The notes: generated by a model not told the origin, from the sequence alone. Counted from the first letter of the stretch, positions 49,640-58,986 are shown. The stretch: 64,000 bases of DNA from Streptomyces sp. NBC_00683 (GCF_036226745.1 NZ_CP109013.1:6386001-6450000); one strand, 5' to 3'. Numbers and translations: made by a program.

Positions 49640-50464
49640 TCACCAGGTCCGGCGGTCCCGCTCGCACACGAAGATCGCGGTCCCGGGGATGAGGTTGCCG
49701 CGCAGGGGGGACCAGCCGCCCCACTCCTGGTTGTTCCAGGCGGGCCACTCGGGCTCCACCAGGTCCGTCAGCCGGAAACCGCCCGCCACCACGTCGCGCA
49801 CCCTGTCGCCGAGTGTCCTGTGGTGCTCCACGTACACGGCGTCGCCCTGCTCGTCCTGCTCCACGTACGGGACCCGGTCGAAGTAGGAGGCGGCGACCGA
49901 GAGCCCCTCGGGGCCCGGCTCGTCGGGAAACGCCCAGCGGACCGGGTGCGTCACCGAGAAGACCCAGCGGCCCCCGGGCCTCAGCACCCGGTGCACCTCA
50001 CGGAACACCTGTCCGGGGTCCGCGACGAAGGGCACCGCCCCGTAGGCGGAACAGGCCAGGTCGAAGGAGCCGTCCCGGAACGGGAGCCTGCCCGCGTCGG
50101 CCTCCACGAGGGGGACGTCGTCGCCGATCCGCAGCGCGTGCTGGAGCTGGCGGTGCGAGAGGTCCAGGGCCACCGGGCGGGCGCCCTGTGCGGCCAGCCA
50201 GCGCGAGCACTGGGCCGCGCCGGCACCGATCTCCAGGATGTCCAGGCCCTTCAGCCCGGCGGCGGGGCCCAGCAGGCCCGCCTCGGCCTCGTCCAGGCCC
50301 TCCGGACCCCAGATGAAGCGGTCGTCCCCCAGGAAGGCCCCGTGGTCGCTCTGGTACTCGTCGGCGTTCCGGTCCCACCAGCCGCGACTTGCCCGGCTGC
50401 TCTCCGATTCCCCGGCCTCCCGGCGGGTCGCTTCAGGTTCGGACCCGCGGATCTCTTGGCTCAT
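49640..50464 (-). CDS. SAM-dependent class I methyltransferase
   Basis: A 274-residue cytoplasmic methyltransferase. The SAM-binding motif I is LDILEIGAGAAQCSRWLA (about residues 72-90), followed by the acidic VALDLS, LVEADAGRLPF and the post-motif VFREVHRVLRPGGRWVFS. A tryptophan-rich N-terminal segment (SRGWWDRNADEYQSDHGAFLGDD) is common in this subgroup. The target molecule is unknown. ATG at 50464 with TACAAC about 10 bases upstream and little ribosome-site character. It is divergent from rpsA. Confidence 0.87.
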   Translation of the reverse strand: MSQEIRGSEPEATRREAGESESSRASRGWWDRNADEYQSDHGAFLGDDRFIWGPEGLDEAEAGLLGPAAGLKGLDILEIGAGAAQCSRWLAAQGARPVALDLSHRQLQHALRIGDDVPLVEADAGRLPFRDGSFDLACSAYGAVPFVADPGQVFREVHRVLRPGGRWVFSVTHPVRWAFPDEPGPEGLSVAASYFDRVPYVEQDEQGDAVYVEHHRTLGDRVRDVVAGGFRLTDLVEPEWPAWNNQEWGGWSPLRGNLIPGTAIFVCERDRRTW

Positions 50465-50860
50465 CGTGCCCGTCGTTGTAGTTTGCCTTCACCCGCCGCA
50501 CACGGTGCCCGATCGGGCTGTACGGGTGAGTACGGCCGCGTGCGTGCGGAACGGTGCCGTGGCCGATGTGGCCTCGGACAACATGAGTTGTGCCGGGAAT
50601 GGGGCGTTGTGCCCCGCGTGTGCGCCTTCGCGCATTGACCGCTTCCGGCTGCCCCCGTATGCTACAAGTTGCGCCGCGAGCCTGCGCGCTTCAGACCTAG
50701 CAGGCCGCGCTCGCGTCTGTCGTATGTCCCCTCGGTTGTCGAGGCGCCTTCCGGAATCCGGTCGGGTGCTTTCAAAGCTGTCCGGAGTCTTCAGAGGCGA
50801 TACGGGCTTACGGCGTAGCAGTAACTTCGACTCTCTGTCCGTACCGGAGCCCTTTCCCAC
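50465..50860. other. Intergenic region with the rpsA promoter and leader
   Basis: A 396-bp region with no gene. It contains a near-consensus vegetative promoter for rpsA (50635-50663) and then about 190 nt of untranslated leader with several short GC-rich inverted repeats and a weak GGAG site ending 11 bases before the rpsA ATG. The promoter of the divergent methyltransferase lies at the other end. Confidence 0.65.
50635..50663 (+). promoter_or_regulatory. Vegetative (HrdB-type) promoter of rpsA
   Basis: TTGACC (50635-50640) and TATGCT (50658-50663) with an exact 17-bp spacer give one of the best sigma-HrdB promoters in the window. Transcription should begin near 50670, leaving a leader of about 190 nt. 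Confidence 0.8.
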
Positions 50861-52375
50861 ATGACGAGCAGCACCGAGACCACCGCCACCACTCCGCAGG
50901 TTGCGGTCAACGACATCGGCGACGCGGACGCGTTCCTCGCGGCGATCGACGAGACGATCAAGTACTTCAACGATGGCGACATCGTTGACGGCGTCATCGT
51001 CAAGGTTGACCGGGACGAGGTTCTCCTCGACATCGGTTACAAGACCGAAGGCGTCATCCCGAGCCGCGAGCTCTCGATCAAGCACGACGTCGACCCGAAC
51101 GAGGTCGTCAAGGTCGGCGACGAGATCGAGGCCCTGGTTCTCCAGAAGGAGGACAAGGAAGGCCGCCTGATCCTCTCGAAGAAGCGCGCTCAGTACGAGC
51201 GTGCCTGGGGCACCATCGAGAAGATCAAGGAAGAAGACGGCATCGTCACCGGTACCGTCATCGAGGTCGTCAAGGGTGGTCTCATCCTCGACATCGGCCT
51301 CCGTGGCTTCCTGCCGGCGTCCCTCGTCGAGATGCGTCGTGTCCGCGACCTCCAGCCCTACGTGGGCAAGGAGCTCGAGGCCAAGATCATCGAGCTGGAC
51401 AAGAACCGCAACAACGTGGTCCTGTCCCGCCGCGCCTGGCTCGAGCAGACCCAGTCCGAGGTGCGCCAGACGTTCCTCACGACCCTGCAGAAGGGTCAGG
51501 TCCGCTCCGGCGTCGTCTCCTCGATCGTCAACTTCGGTGCCTTCGTGGACCTGGGTGGCGTCGACGGTCTCGTGCACGTCTCGGAGCTCTCCTGGAAGCA
51601 CATCGACCACCCCTCCGAGGTTGTCGAGGTCGGCCAGGAAGTCACCGTCGAGGTTCTCGACGTGGACATGGACCGCGAGCGTGTCTCCCTGTCGCTCAAG
51701 GCGACGCAGGAAGACCCGTGGCAGCAGTTCGCCCGTACGCACCAGATCGGGCAGGTCGTCCCCGGTAAGGTCACCAAGCTCGTTCCGTTCGGTGCGTTCG
51801 TTCGCGTCGACGAGGGCATCGAGGGCCTGGTCCACATCTCCGAGCTGGCCGAGCGCCACGTGGAGATCCCGGAGCAGGTCGTCCAGGTCAACGACGAGAT
51901 CTTCGTCAAGGTCATCGACATCGACCTCGAGCGCCGTCGCATCAGCCTCTCGCTGAAGCAGGCCAACGAGGCCTTCGGTGGCGACCCGGCTTCGGTCGAG
52001 TTCGACCCGACGCTGTACGGCATGGCCGCGTCGTACGACGACCAGGGCAACTACATCTACCCCGAGGGCTTCGACCCCGAGACCAACGACTGGCTCGAGG
52101 GCTTCGAGGCTCAGCGCGAGGTCTGGGAGACCCAGTACGCCGAGGCGCAGACGCGCTTCGAGCAGCACCAGGCCCAGGTCATCAAGTCCCGCGAGGCCGA
52201 CGAGGCCGCTGCTGCCGAGGGCGCTGCTGCCCCGGCCGCCGGCGTCCCGGCTGCCTCCGGCGGCAGCGGTGGCGGCGGCTCGTACTCCTCGGAGTCCGAC
52301 GACAACTCCGGCGCCCTGGCGTCGGACGAGGCGCTGGCTGCCCTGCGCGAGAAGCTGGCCGGTGGCCAGAGCTGA
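50861..52375 (+). CDS. rpsA: Small ribosomal subunit protein S1
   Basis: A 504-residue ribosomal protein that binds mRNA and helps initiation. Four S1 repeats are visible: first VDGVIVKVDRDEVLLDIGYKTEGVIP (about residues 40-110), then VTGTVIEVVKGGLILDIGLRGFLPAS, VRSGVVSSIVNFGAFVDLGGVDGLVH, and VPGKVTKLVPFGAFVRVDEGIEGLVH. E. coli S1 has six; four is normal in actinobacteria. The C-terminus (about 420-504) is an acidic, Ala/Gly/Ser-rich tail. Many copies of codons with T at the third position, relative to neighbours, suggest high expression tuning. Leader of ~190 nt; a terminator follows at 52425. Confidence 0.98.
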   Translation: MTSSTETTATTPQVAVNDIGDADAFLAAIDETIKYFNDGDIVDGVIVKVDRDEVLLDIGYKTEGVIPSRELSIKHDVDPNEVVKVGDEIEALVLQKEDKEGRLILSKKRAQYERAWGTIEKIKEEDGIVTGTVIEVVKGGLILDIGLRGFLPASLVEMRRVRDLQPYVGKELEAKIIELDKNRNNVVLSRRAWLEQTQSEVRQTFLTTLQKGQVRSGVVSSIVNFGAFVDLGGVDGLVHVSELSWKHIDHPSEVVEVGQEVTVEVLDVDMDRERVSLSLKATQEDPWQQFARTHQIGQVVPGKVTKLVPFGAFVRVDEGIEGLVHISELAERHVEIPEQVVQVNDEIFVKVIDIDLERRRISLSLKQANEAFGGDPASVEFDPTLYGMAASYDDQGNYIYPEGFDPETNDWLEGFEAQREVWETQYAEAQTRFEQHQAQVIKSREADEAAAAEGAAAPAAGVPAASGGSGGGGSYSSESDDNSGALASDEALAALREKLAGGQS

Positions 52376-52424
52376 CGCTCTGACCCCAGTCGCTCATCGG
52401 CCGTAGAGCTGTAGAGCTTGTCGG

Positions 52425-52456
52425 TAAGGCCCGCTCCCTTCGGGGGGCGGGCCTTA
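52425..52456. terminator. Bidirectional terminator after rpsA
   Basis: 10-bp arms (52425-52434 and 52447-52456), extended by TCCC/GGGG pairing around a TTCG loop, between rpsA and the convergent beta-helix gene. Confidence 0.85.
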
Positions 52457-52504
52457 CTCGTATCCGCGAACACAACGGGCCCGGGGGCCGGCCCGACAAG
52501 GGCC

Positions 52505-53467
52505 CTACGGGGTGACGGCGATGTTCGTCAGCCCCTTGCCGCCGGTGACCGTGTTGTCACTGTGGACGGTCGTGCCGCAGGTGGAGCTCTGGTTGGTGAC
52601 GTTGACGGCGAGCTGCTTGTCACCGGTGGCACCGGTCAGGTCCGAGGCGTTGTCGCGGAACACCGTGCCGCAGCCCCAGCCGCTCTGCTGGGTGTGCGTC
52701 TCGTACCCTTTGTTCGTCGTACGGGAGCCCCTGTTGCCCTGGACCAGGACGTCGTTCCCCTTCACGTCGACCCAGGAGTCGTCGTAGTTGGCACCGGTCA
52801 GCCCGCTGCCGTCGAAGGTGTTGCCGATGATCCGCGCCCCGGTCGTGCCTTCCTTGATGTCGATGTTCTCGCCGCCGACGCCGGGCCCGATGGTGTTGTC
52901 GAGGATCTGCACCGCGTCGCTGCGGTCGGAGAGATCGCCCGCGGACCCGACGTACACGCCCTCGCCCATGCCGCGCCCGTCGTGCCCCGTGTCGTAGATC
53001 CGGGAGTTCTTGATGACGCCGTCCCTGCTGGACTTACGGAAGTGGACGCCTTCCATGTCGAGGTCGTGCACGGTCACACCGTCGATGACGACACCGGTGG
53101 CGGCGTCGGCCATGATCCCCTTCTGGCCGCCGGTGACGGTGATGCCCCGCACGGTCCAGTAGGACGCTCCGTTGAGGTGCAGTCCGTAGCCGCCGCCGGC
53201 GGTGAGGACCGCCTTGTCGGAGCCGGTGAGGGTGATCCGGGCGGAGGAGGTGGCGGCGACGGTCGCCTTGAAGTTGCCCGTGTACGTGCCGTCGGCAAGC
53301 CGGATCGTATCGCCGGGAGCCGCGGCCGTGAGTGCCGCCTTGAGCTGGGCCGCTGTGGTCACGTCGATGACCGCCTCCGCCGACGCGCTGCCGGCGGAGG
53401 CGAGGGACAGGCCTCCGGCGGCGAGCGCGGCGGCCAGCAGGGTGGGGAGCAGTGTGCGGGTGCGCAT
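52505..53467 (-). CDS. Secreted right-handed parallel beta-helix protein
   Basis: A 320-residue exported protein. The N-terminus has a signal peptide (RTRTLLPTLLAAALAAGGL...ASAGSASAEA). The rest is a run of short beta-turns with repeated G-x-x-x-x-x-N/D motifs (VRGITVTGGQKGIMAD, VIKNSRIYDTGHDGRG, VQILDNTIGPGVGGENIDI, GARIIGNTFDGSG), as in pectate lyase and other polysaccharide-binding helices. A C-terminal CGTVF...STCGTTV pair could form a disulfide. No lyase catalytic residues are clear, so the activity is unknown. GGGAAGG lies 7 bases before the ATG. Confidence 0.85.
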   Translation of the reverse strand: MRTRTLLPTLLAAALAAGGLSLASAGSASAEAVIDVTTAAQLKAALTAAAPGDTIRLADGTYTGNFKATVAATSSARITLTGSDKAVLTAGGGYGLHLNGASYWTVRGITVTGGQKGIMADAATGVVIDGVTVHDLDMEGVHFRKSSRDGVIKNSRIYDTGHDGRGMGEGVYVGSAGDLSDRSDAVQILDNTIGPGVGGENIDIKEGTTGARIIGNTFDGSGLTGANYDDSWVDVKGNDVLVQGNRGSRTTNKGYETHTQQSGWGCGTVFRDNASDLTGATGDKQLAVNVTNQSSTCGTTVHSDNTVTGGKGLTNIAVTP

Positions 53468-53663
53468 GGGGGTGCCTTCCCGTCGAAGGGTTCAGAGGTT
53501 CCCGCAAAGGGTGTTCTCGTACATGAACATGGGGCGAGTTTCTGAATCTACTGCCCAGTGACGCTAGGGATGGGATGTGGCCATGTCAAGGTCTGGACCA
53601 TTGCCCGTCCGGTGGTGAACGGAGGGAAACCTGCGGGATACACGAGTAACTGATGGCCTGTAA

Positions 53664-53673
53664 CAAGCGCTTG
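53664..53673. promoter_or_regulatory. LacI-type operator candidate between divergent genes
   Basis: The perfect palindrome CAAGCGCTTG sits in a wider TAACAAGC-GCTTGCCA setting, close to the operator form used by LacI-family regulators (central CG, half-sites near TGNNAANC). It lies 30 bp upstream of the flavin oxidase start and about 200 bp from the beta-helix gene. No LacI-type gene is seen in the window. Confidence 0.35.
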
Positions 53674-53702
53674 CCAAGATCCCGGCAACCTCAGGAACGA
53701 AG

Positions 53703-55349
53703 GTGAGCCAGGACATGACATACACGTCGAACACCTCGCGCGACGCGCAGACTTCCCCCGTGGCGGCCGGTGCCAGCCGTCGGAGTTTCCTGCGCAACGT
53801 CGGCATCACCGGCGGCGCGGGCGCGATGTTCGCCACCATGGGGGCGCTCGGTCTCGCGCCCACAGCCCAGGCCGCAGGCCGTGAACCCGCCTTCCGGGCG
53901 CCGAGCAAAGGGGACTTCAACCTCAAGGGGAGGGCGGCGGCGAAGGTCGTCGTGGTCGGCGGAGGCATCGCCGGCCTGGCCGCCGCGTACGAGCTGGGAA
54001 AGGCGGGCTACGACTGTACGGTCCTGGAGGCCCGGGGCCGCACGGGCGGTCGTAACTTCACCGTGCGCGGCGGGGATTCGACCGTCGACACCTACGGCAA
54101 CAAGCAGACCGCCGCTTTCCACGACGGGCAGTACATGAACGCCGGCCCCGGCCGGATCCCGCAGTGGATGGTCACCCTCGACTACTGCCGTGAACTCGGT
54201 GTACCCATCGAGGTGTTCACCAACGTGAACGCCAATGCCTATATATACAACGAAACAGCGGGCATGAAGGCCCCCGTGCGCTACCGCACCGCGAAGGCCG
54301 ATATGTACGGCTATGTCGCCGAACTCCTTGCGAAGGCCACCGACAAGGGCGCCCTCGACCGGCAGATCACCGTCGAGGACCAGGAGCGGCTCCTGGAGTT
54401 CCTCAAGGACTTCGGGGACATCGGCGACAGCCTCGACTACACCGGAAGCCCGCGCCGCGGCTACCGCGTCGACCCGGCGGCGGCCGGCACCCCGGGCGAG
54501 GAGCTCGGCTCCGTACCCACCGCGTCCGAGGTGTTCGCGAGCGGTGTCGGCCGGTACTTCTCCTTCGAGTTCGAGTACGACCAGGCCATGCTGATGTTCC
54601 AGCCGGTCGGCGGCATGGACCGGATACCGGCCGCACTCACCCGGGCCGTCGGGGAGCGCCGGATCAGGACGGGCGCCGCGGTCACCGACATCACCGACAC
54701 GGCGCACGGCGTCACCGTGACCTACACCCAGTCAGGACGCACCCGGACCATCGACGCCGACTACTGCATCGCCGCACTGCCGCCCAACATCCTCGCCAAG
54801 ACCGCTCACAACCTCGGCCCCGCGGTCCAGACCGCCCTGGAGGCGTGCAAGCCGTCCTCGGCCGGAAAGATCGGGCTGGAGTACCGCAGCCGCTGGTGGG
54901 AGAGCGACCACCGGATCTACGGCGGCATCACGGAGACGGACCTGGACCTGTCCCACATCTGGTACCCGTCCTACGGTCACAACGGGGACCGGGGACTCGT
55001 CATCGGGTACTACAACTACGGCTCCCAGGCCGACTCGTACGCCGCGCTCGCCCCGCGTGAGCGTGAGGCGCGCGCCGTCGCCCAGGGCGTCAAGATCCAC
55101 GGCGAGAAGTACCGCACGGAACTCTCCTCGTCGTTCTCCCACCACTGGCGCCAGACCCCCTACCTGGAGGCCGCCTGGCACTCGCTCTCCGGAGGCCCCG
55201 ACGCCCCGGCGTTCGCACCGCTCAACGAGGCCGCAGGGCACGTCTACTTCGCCGGTGACTACCTCAGCCACACGGACGCCTGGCAGCACGGTGCCTTCAC
55301 ATCCGCACGGAAGGCGGTCACCGCGCTCCACAGCCGTGTTCTGACGTAA
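53703..55349 (+). CDS. Tat-exported flavin amine/amino-acid oxidase
   Basis: A 548-residue exported FAD-dependent oxidase. A Tat signal is seen near residue 26 (SRRSFLRNVGITGG) with a hydrophobic stretch to AQAAGRE. The FAD site KVVVVGGGIAGLAAAYELGKAGYDCTVLEARGRTGGR follows, and the C-terminus holds the second FAD contact (HVYFAGDYLSHTDAWQHGAFTSAR). It resembles L-amino acid or L-glutamate oxidases and monoamine oxidases; the substrate cannot be told. The GTG at 53703 has AGGAAC 7 bases upstream; an ATG at 53715 is the alternative. A palindromic operator candidate lies 30 bp upstream. Confidence 0.9.
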   Translation: MSQDMTYTSNTSRDAQTSPVAAGASRRSFLRNVGITGGAGAMFATMGALGLAPTAQAAGREPAFRAPSKGDFNLKGRAAAKVVVVGGGIAGLAAAYELGKAGYDCTVLEARGRTGGRNFTVRGGDSTVDTYGNKQTAAFHDGQYMNAGPGRIPQWMVTLDYCRELGVPIEVFTNVNANAYIYNETAGMKAPVRYRTAKADMYGYVAELLAKATDKGALDRQITVEDQERLLEFLKDFGDIGDSLDYTGSPRRGYRVDPAAAGTPGEELGSVPTASEVFASGVGRYFSFEFEYDQAMLMFQPVGGMDRIPAALTRAVGERRIRTGAAVTDITDTAHGVTVTYTQSGRTRTIDADYCIAALPPNILAKTAHNLGPAVQTALEACKPSSAGKIGLEYRSRWWESDHRIYGGITETDLDLSHIWYPSYGHNGDRGLVIGYYNYGSQADSYAALAPREREARAVAQGVKIHGEKYRTELSSSFSHHWRQTPYLEAAWHSLSGGPDAPAFAPLNEAAGHVYFAGDYLSHTDAWQHGAFTSARKAVTALHSRVLT

Positions 55350-55430
55350 CAACCGCGAAAGGGGCGCGCGCGGGAATGCCGGTGCCGTGCGGGGTGTTCT
55401 TGTCGAGGAACACGAGGAGGAGCGGTAACC

Positions 55431-56369
55431 GTGCCTGATCCGCAGAGTTTGTACGAATGGGAGCCGAAGGGCCTGGCCGTCGTCGACATGGCGCTCGCCC
55501 AGGAGTCGGCCGGCCTGGTCATGCTCTACCACTTCGACGGATACATCGACGCGGGCGAGACCGGCGAGCAGATCGTCGACGGCCTGCTCGAGACCCTGCC
55601 GCACCAGATCGTGGCCCGCTTCGACCACGACAGGCTCGTGGACTACCGCGCACGGCGCCCGCTGCTCACCTTCAAGCGGGACCGCTGGACGGCCTTCGAG
55701 GTTCCGACGCTGGACGTGCGCGTGGTCCAGGACGCGACGGGCGCACCGTTCCTGCTGCTGTCCGGCCCCGAGCCGGATGTGGAGTGGGAGCGGTTCGCCG
55801 CCGCGGTCGAGCAGATCGTCGAGCGGCTCGGCGTCCGCCTCGCGGTCAACTTCCACGGCATCCCGATGGGCGTCCCGCACACCCGCCCGGTCGGAATCAC
55901 CCCGCACGGCAACCGCACCGACCTCATGCCCGGTCACCGCAGCCCGTTCGACGAGGCACAGGTCCCCGGCTCCGCCGAGGCCCTCGTCGAGTACCGGCTG
56001 ATGGAATCGGGCCACGACGTCCTCGGCGTCGCCGCCCATGTCCCGCACTACGTCGCCCGGTCCTCGTACCCGGACGCGGCACTCACCGCGCTCGAGGCGA
56101 TCACCGCCGCGACCGGCCTCGTCCTGCCGAGCATCGCGCACAGTCTGCGTACGGAGGCACACCGCACCCAGACGGAGATCGACCGGCAGATCGGCCAGGG
56201 CGACGAGGAGCTCGTCTCGCTCGTCGAGGGGCTCGAGCACCAGTACGACGCGGTGGCGGGCTCCGAAACGCGTGGCAATCTCGTCGCGGAGCCGGTCGAC
56301 CTGCCGTCGGCGGACGAGATCGGCCTCGAGTTCGAACGTTTCCTGGCCGAGCGCGAAGGCGAGTCCTGA
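55431..56369 (+). CDS. PAC2 family (proteasome assembly chaperone-like) protein
   Basis: A 312-residue cytoplasmic protein of the PAC2 family, related to eukaryotic proteasome assembly chaperones; its bacterial role is not known to me. Core motifs: [76 protein letters not shown]-type C-terminal segment and a charged tail ending [13 protein letters not shown] start with AGGAGGAG 10 bases upstream. A weak hairpin (56370-56376 and 56382-56388) separates it from coaE. Confidence 0.9.
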   Translation: MPDPQSLYEWEPKGLAVVDMALAQESAGLVMLYHFDGYIDAGETGEQIVDGLLETLPHQIVARFDHDRLVDYRARRPLLTFKRDRWTAFEVPTLDVRVVQDATGAPFLLLSGPEPDVEWERFAAAVEQIVERLGVRLAVNFHGIPMGVPHTRPVGITPHGNRTDLMPGHRSPFDEAQVPGSAEALVEYRLMESGHDVLGVAAHVPHYVARSSYPDAALTALEAITAATGLVLPSIAHSLRTEAHRTQTEIDRQIGQGDEELVSLVEGLEHQYDAVAGSETRGNLVAEPVDLPSADEIGLEFERFLAEREGES

Positions 56370-56400
56370 GGGCGGCTCCCTGCCGCCCGTAGGACACCTC

Positions 56401-56406
56401 TAGGCT
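56401..56406 (+). promoter_or_regulatory. Leaderless -10 element of coaE
   Basis: TAGGCT six bases before the coaE ATG, identical in sequence and spacing to the pyk promoter (28784-28789), with no ribosome site between. It suggests coaE is transcribed separately from the PAC2 gene. Confidence 0.55.
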
Positions 56407-56412
56407 CGGCGC

Positions 56413-57015
56413 ATGCTGAAAGTGGGCCTGACCGGCGGGATCGGCGCCGGCAAGAGCGAAGTGTCACGGCTGCTCGTGAGCTACGGAGCCGTACTGATCG
56501 ACGCCGACAGGATCGCGCGTGAGGTCGTCGAGCCCGGCACGCCCGGGCTCGACGCCGTCGTCGAGGCCTTCGGGCCCGGGATCCTCACCCCGGACGGCAC
56601 GCTGGACCGGCCCGCACTCGGCGCGATCGTCTTCGCGGACCCCGAGCGCCTGGCCGCACTGAACGCCATCGTCCACCCGCTCGTCGGTGCCCGGTCCGCG
56701 GAGCTGGAGCGGGCGGCCGGACCCGACGCCGTGGTCGTCCACGATGTCCCCCTCCTCACCGAGAACGGCCTCGCCCCGCTCTACGACCTGGTCGTGGTCG
56801 TGGACGCCACCCCCGGGACGCAGCTCGACCGGCTCGTCACGCTGCGCGGGATGACGGAGTCCGACGCGCGCGCCAGGATGGCCGCACAGGCCACACGCGA
56901 GGAGCGAAAGGCCGTCGCCGACCGGGTCGTCGACAACGACGGGCCGTTGGAGGCCCTGGAGCCGCAGGTCCGCACCCTCTGGTCGGAACTGACCGCGCGG
57001 GCAGAGCGGGGCTGA
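56413..57015 (+). CDS. coaE: Dephospho-CoA kinase
   Basis: A 200-residue kinase that adds the 3'-phosphate to dephospho-CoA, the last step in CoA synthesis. P-loop [16 protein letters not shown] starts at residue 4, and the substrate motif [13 protein letters not shown] and the lid-region [20 protein letters not shown] follow. The length matches single-domain bacterial CoaE. ATG at 56413 without a ribosome site; the -10 six bases upstream suggests leaderless expression. It lies in a cluster of short monocistronic genes. Confidence 0.97.
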   Translation: MLKVGLTGGIGAGKSEVSRLLVSYGAVLIDADRIAREVVEPGTPGLDAVVEAFGPGILTPDGTLDRPALGAIVFADPERLAALNAIVHPLVGARSAELERAAGPDAVVVHDVPLLTENGLAPLYDLVVVVDATPGTQLDRLVTLRGMTESDARARMAAQATREERKAVADRVVDNDGPLEALEPQVRTLWSELTARAERG

Positions 57016-57094
57016 GCCGCGCCGGGCGCGGAATACCGGGATCCGGCGGGACGTTGAAGTGCCCCGGACGTTGAAGCAGGGGAAGGATGCCGGC

Positions 57095-57463
57095 ATGCCC
57101 GAGCGAAACCCGGAAACCCATGTCATCGATTTCCGCGCGGCGGAGCAGCTCCTTGCCGCGCGGGATCCGAGGGGTGCGGTGAAACTGCTCGACTCGGTGA
57201 TAGCCGCCCATCCGGAGAACACGGCGGCCCGCCTGCTGCGTGCCCGCGCCTTCTTCGCCGCCGCGCAACTCCGCCCGGCCGAGCTCGAGTTCGAGCTGGT
57301 CCTGGAGCGGGAGCCGGACAACGCCTTCGCGCACTTCGCCCTGGCCCGCACCTTCCAGCGCGCCGGCCGTGAGGACCAGGCCACCCGCCACTTCCGGCTG
57401 GCGGCAGCGCTCGACCCGAATCCGGAGTATCTGAAGGCAGCCCGCTTCGACGAGCGCCCCTGA
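57095..57463 (+). CDS. Tetratricopeptide-repeat protein
   Basis: A 122-residue protein made of about three TPR-like helical repeats (DPRGAVKLLDSVIAAHPENTAARLLRARAFF, RPAELEFELVLEREPDNAFAHFALARTFQRAG, REDQATRHFRLAAALDPNPEY). It probably mediates protein contacts. ATG 57095 is used, with GGGGAAGGA upstream; the longer frame from 57059 overlaps direct repeats before the gene. An exact 11-bp direct repeat (GGACGTTGAAG at 57049-57059 and 57066-57076) lies just upstream. Confidence 0.85.
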   Translation: MPERNPETHVIDFRAAEQLLAARDPRGAVKLLDSVIAAHPENTAARLLRARAFFAAAQLRPAELEFELVLEREPDNAFAHFALARTFQRAGREDQATRHFRLAAALDPNPEYLKAARFDERP

Positions 57464-57478
57464 CCCGCCCATCCGGGT

Positions 57479-57763
57479 TCAGCGGCCGAGCCCGCCCCGC
57501 TCGCCGCGGTCGGGCTCGTACGGCGGGACGTCCCTGCCCGGCTGGTAGTGCGAGCCCTGGCGGATGTGGCGGACGACGAAGCAGAAGTCCGTGACCGTCA
57601 CCACGAGAAGCACGCCGCACGCCGCCGCCCAGCCGGCGCGTCCGGTCAGCACGAAGGCCGTCAGGCCGAAAACTGCCCAGATCATGCCCCATAGACTCAG
57701 CCAGAGTCGCATCCGCAGGGGACTGCGCGCGGTGGACGGTTCACTCCCGGTACGCATCGGCAT
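57479..57763 (-). CDS. DUF6343 family small membrane protein
   Basis: A 94-residue protein with two hydrophobic segments (LWLSLWGMIWAVFGLTAFVL and AAACGVLLVVTVTDFCFVV) and charged ends. It matches the DUF6343 type found in actinobacteria, role unknown. ATG at 57763 is preferred because GGAGGAG lies 7-11 bases upstream; the frame extends to 57781. It is convergent with the TPR gene. Confidence 0.75.
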   Translation of the reverse strand: MPMRTGSEPSTARSPLRMRLWLSLWGMIWAVFGLTAFVLTGRAGWAAACGVLLVVTVTDFCFVVRHIRQGSHYQPGRDVPPYEPDRGERGGLGR

Positions 57764-57837
57764 CGCCTCTCCTCCCAGCATGAACCCGCGGTGCGGCGTA
57801 CGGAAACCGATGCCGGACGGATGAGGGGGAGCGGACC

Positions 57838-58986
57838 GTGGACGCCAGGGAACAGGGGAACGCCACCGGGGGAAAGACGTCGTGGGGTGACGTCGTCGCC
57901 CGCCGCGCCCGGGTGCGCGGCGCCCTGCTGGGCGGCGCTGTCGGGGACGCGCTGGGCAACCCGGTCGAGTTCCTCTCGCTCGGCGGCATCCGCCGTGCCT
58001 ACGGGGAGCGGGGCGTGCGGGAGCCCGTCGCGGACGCGGACGGGGTCGTCGGACGGATCACGGACGACACCCAGATGACGCTGTTCACGGTCGAAGGGCT
58101 GATCAGGGCCCATGCCAGGGCCAGGTCGAAGGGGGTCGGCGGCTCGGAGACCGCCCTCGTACGCAATGCCTACCTGCGCTGGCTCGACACCCAGAACCAT
58201 CCCGCCCCGCCGACACGGGGCGGGGAGAACACCGTACGGACCGGATGGCTCAGGCAGCAGCCCTGGCTGTACGCGCGCCGGGCACCCGGCAACGCCTGTC
58301 TGACAGGGCTCGCGGCCGGTCACGTCCCCGGCGCCGACACACCGCTCGACGTGCAAGGTCCCGTCAACCCGCACTCCAAGGGGTGCGGCACGGTGATGAG
58401 GTCGGCACCCTTCGGGCTGCTCGGAGCGGACGCGCCGAAGGCCTTCGAACTGGCCGCCCGGTGCGCGCAGATCACCCACGGCCATCCCACCGGGGCGTAC
58501 GCGGCAGGAGCGCTCGCCGCGATCGTCGCGCACCTGCTGGAGGGCGACTCCCCGGCGGGCGCCGTCCTGCGGGCCATGGACCTGCTGGCCCGCCACCGCG
58601 GTCACGAGGAGACGACGGCCGCGCTGCGTGCCGCCGTCGACCTGGCCGCCCGCGGACGGCCGACCGCCGAGCGGGTGGAGTCACTGGGCGCGGGGTGGGT
58701 CGCCGAGGAGGCCCTCGCCATCGCCGTCCACTGCGCGCTGGTGCTGCCGGGACCGGACGACGTGGCCGAGGCGCTGCTGCTCTCCGTCAACCACTCGGGC
58801 GACAGCGACTCCACGGGCTCGGTCTGCGGCAATCTGCTCGGCGCGCACCACGGGGACGTGGCGCTGCCGGCCTCCTGGCTCGCCCTGACGGAGGGCAGGG
58901 CCGTGATCGCGGAGCTCGCCGACGATCTGTGCATGGAGCTCGAGCAGCCGGTGGTGTGGCCGGACGGCCGCTACCCGCAGTACTGA
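57838..58986 (+). CDS. ADP-ribosylglycohydrolase family protein (DraG-like)
   Basis: A 382-residue enzyme likely to remove ADP-ribose from proteins or nucleic acids. The magnesium-binding acidic motifs of the family are present: the first as GVVGRITDDTQMTLFT near residue 80, and the second near the C-terminus as NHSGDSDSTGSVCGNLLGA. RGALLGGAVGDALGNPVEF is a typical N-terminal core. The GTG at 57838 has GGGGGAGCGG just upstream. No ADP-ribosyltransferase is seen nearby, so its partner is unknown. Confidence 0.9.
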   Translation: MDAREQGNATGGKTSWGDVVARRARVRGALLGGAVGDALGNPVEFLSLGGIRRAYGERGVREPVADADGVVGRITDDTQMTLFTVEGLIRAHARARSKGVGGSETALVRNAYLRWLDTQNHPAPPTRGGENTVRTGWLRQQPWLYARRAPGNACLTGLAAGHVPGADTPLDVQGPVNPHSKGCGTVMRSAPFGLLGADAPKAFELAARCAQITHGHPTGAYAAGALAAIVAHLLEGDSPAGAVLRAMDLLARHRGHEETTAALRAAVDLAARGRPTAERVESLGAGWVAEEALAIAVHCALVLPGPDDVAEALLLSVNHSGDSDSTGSVCGNLLGAHHGDVALPASWLALTEGRAVIAELADDLCMELEQPVVWPDGRYPQY

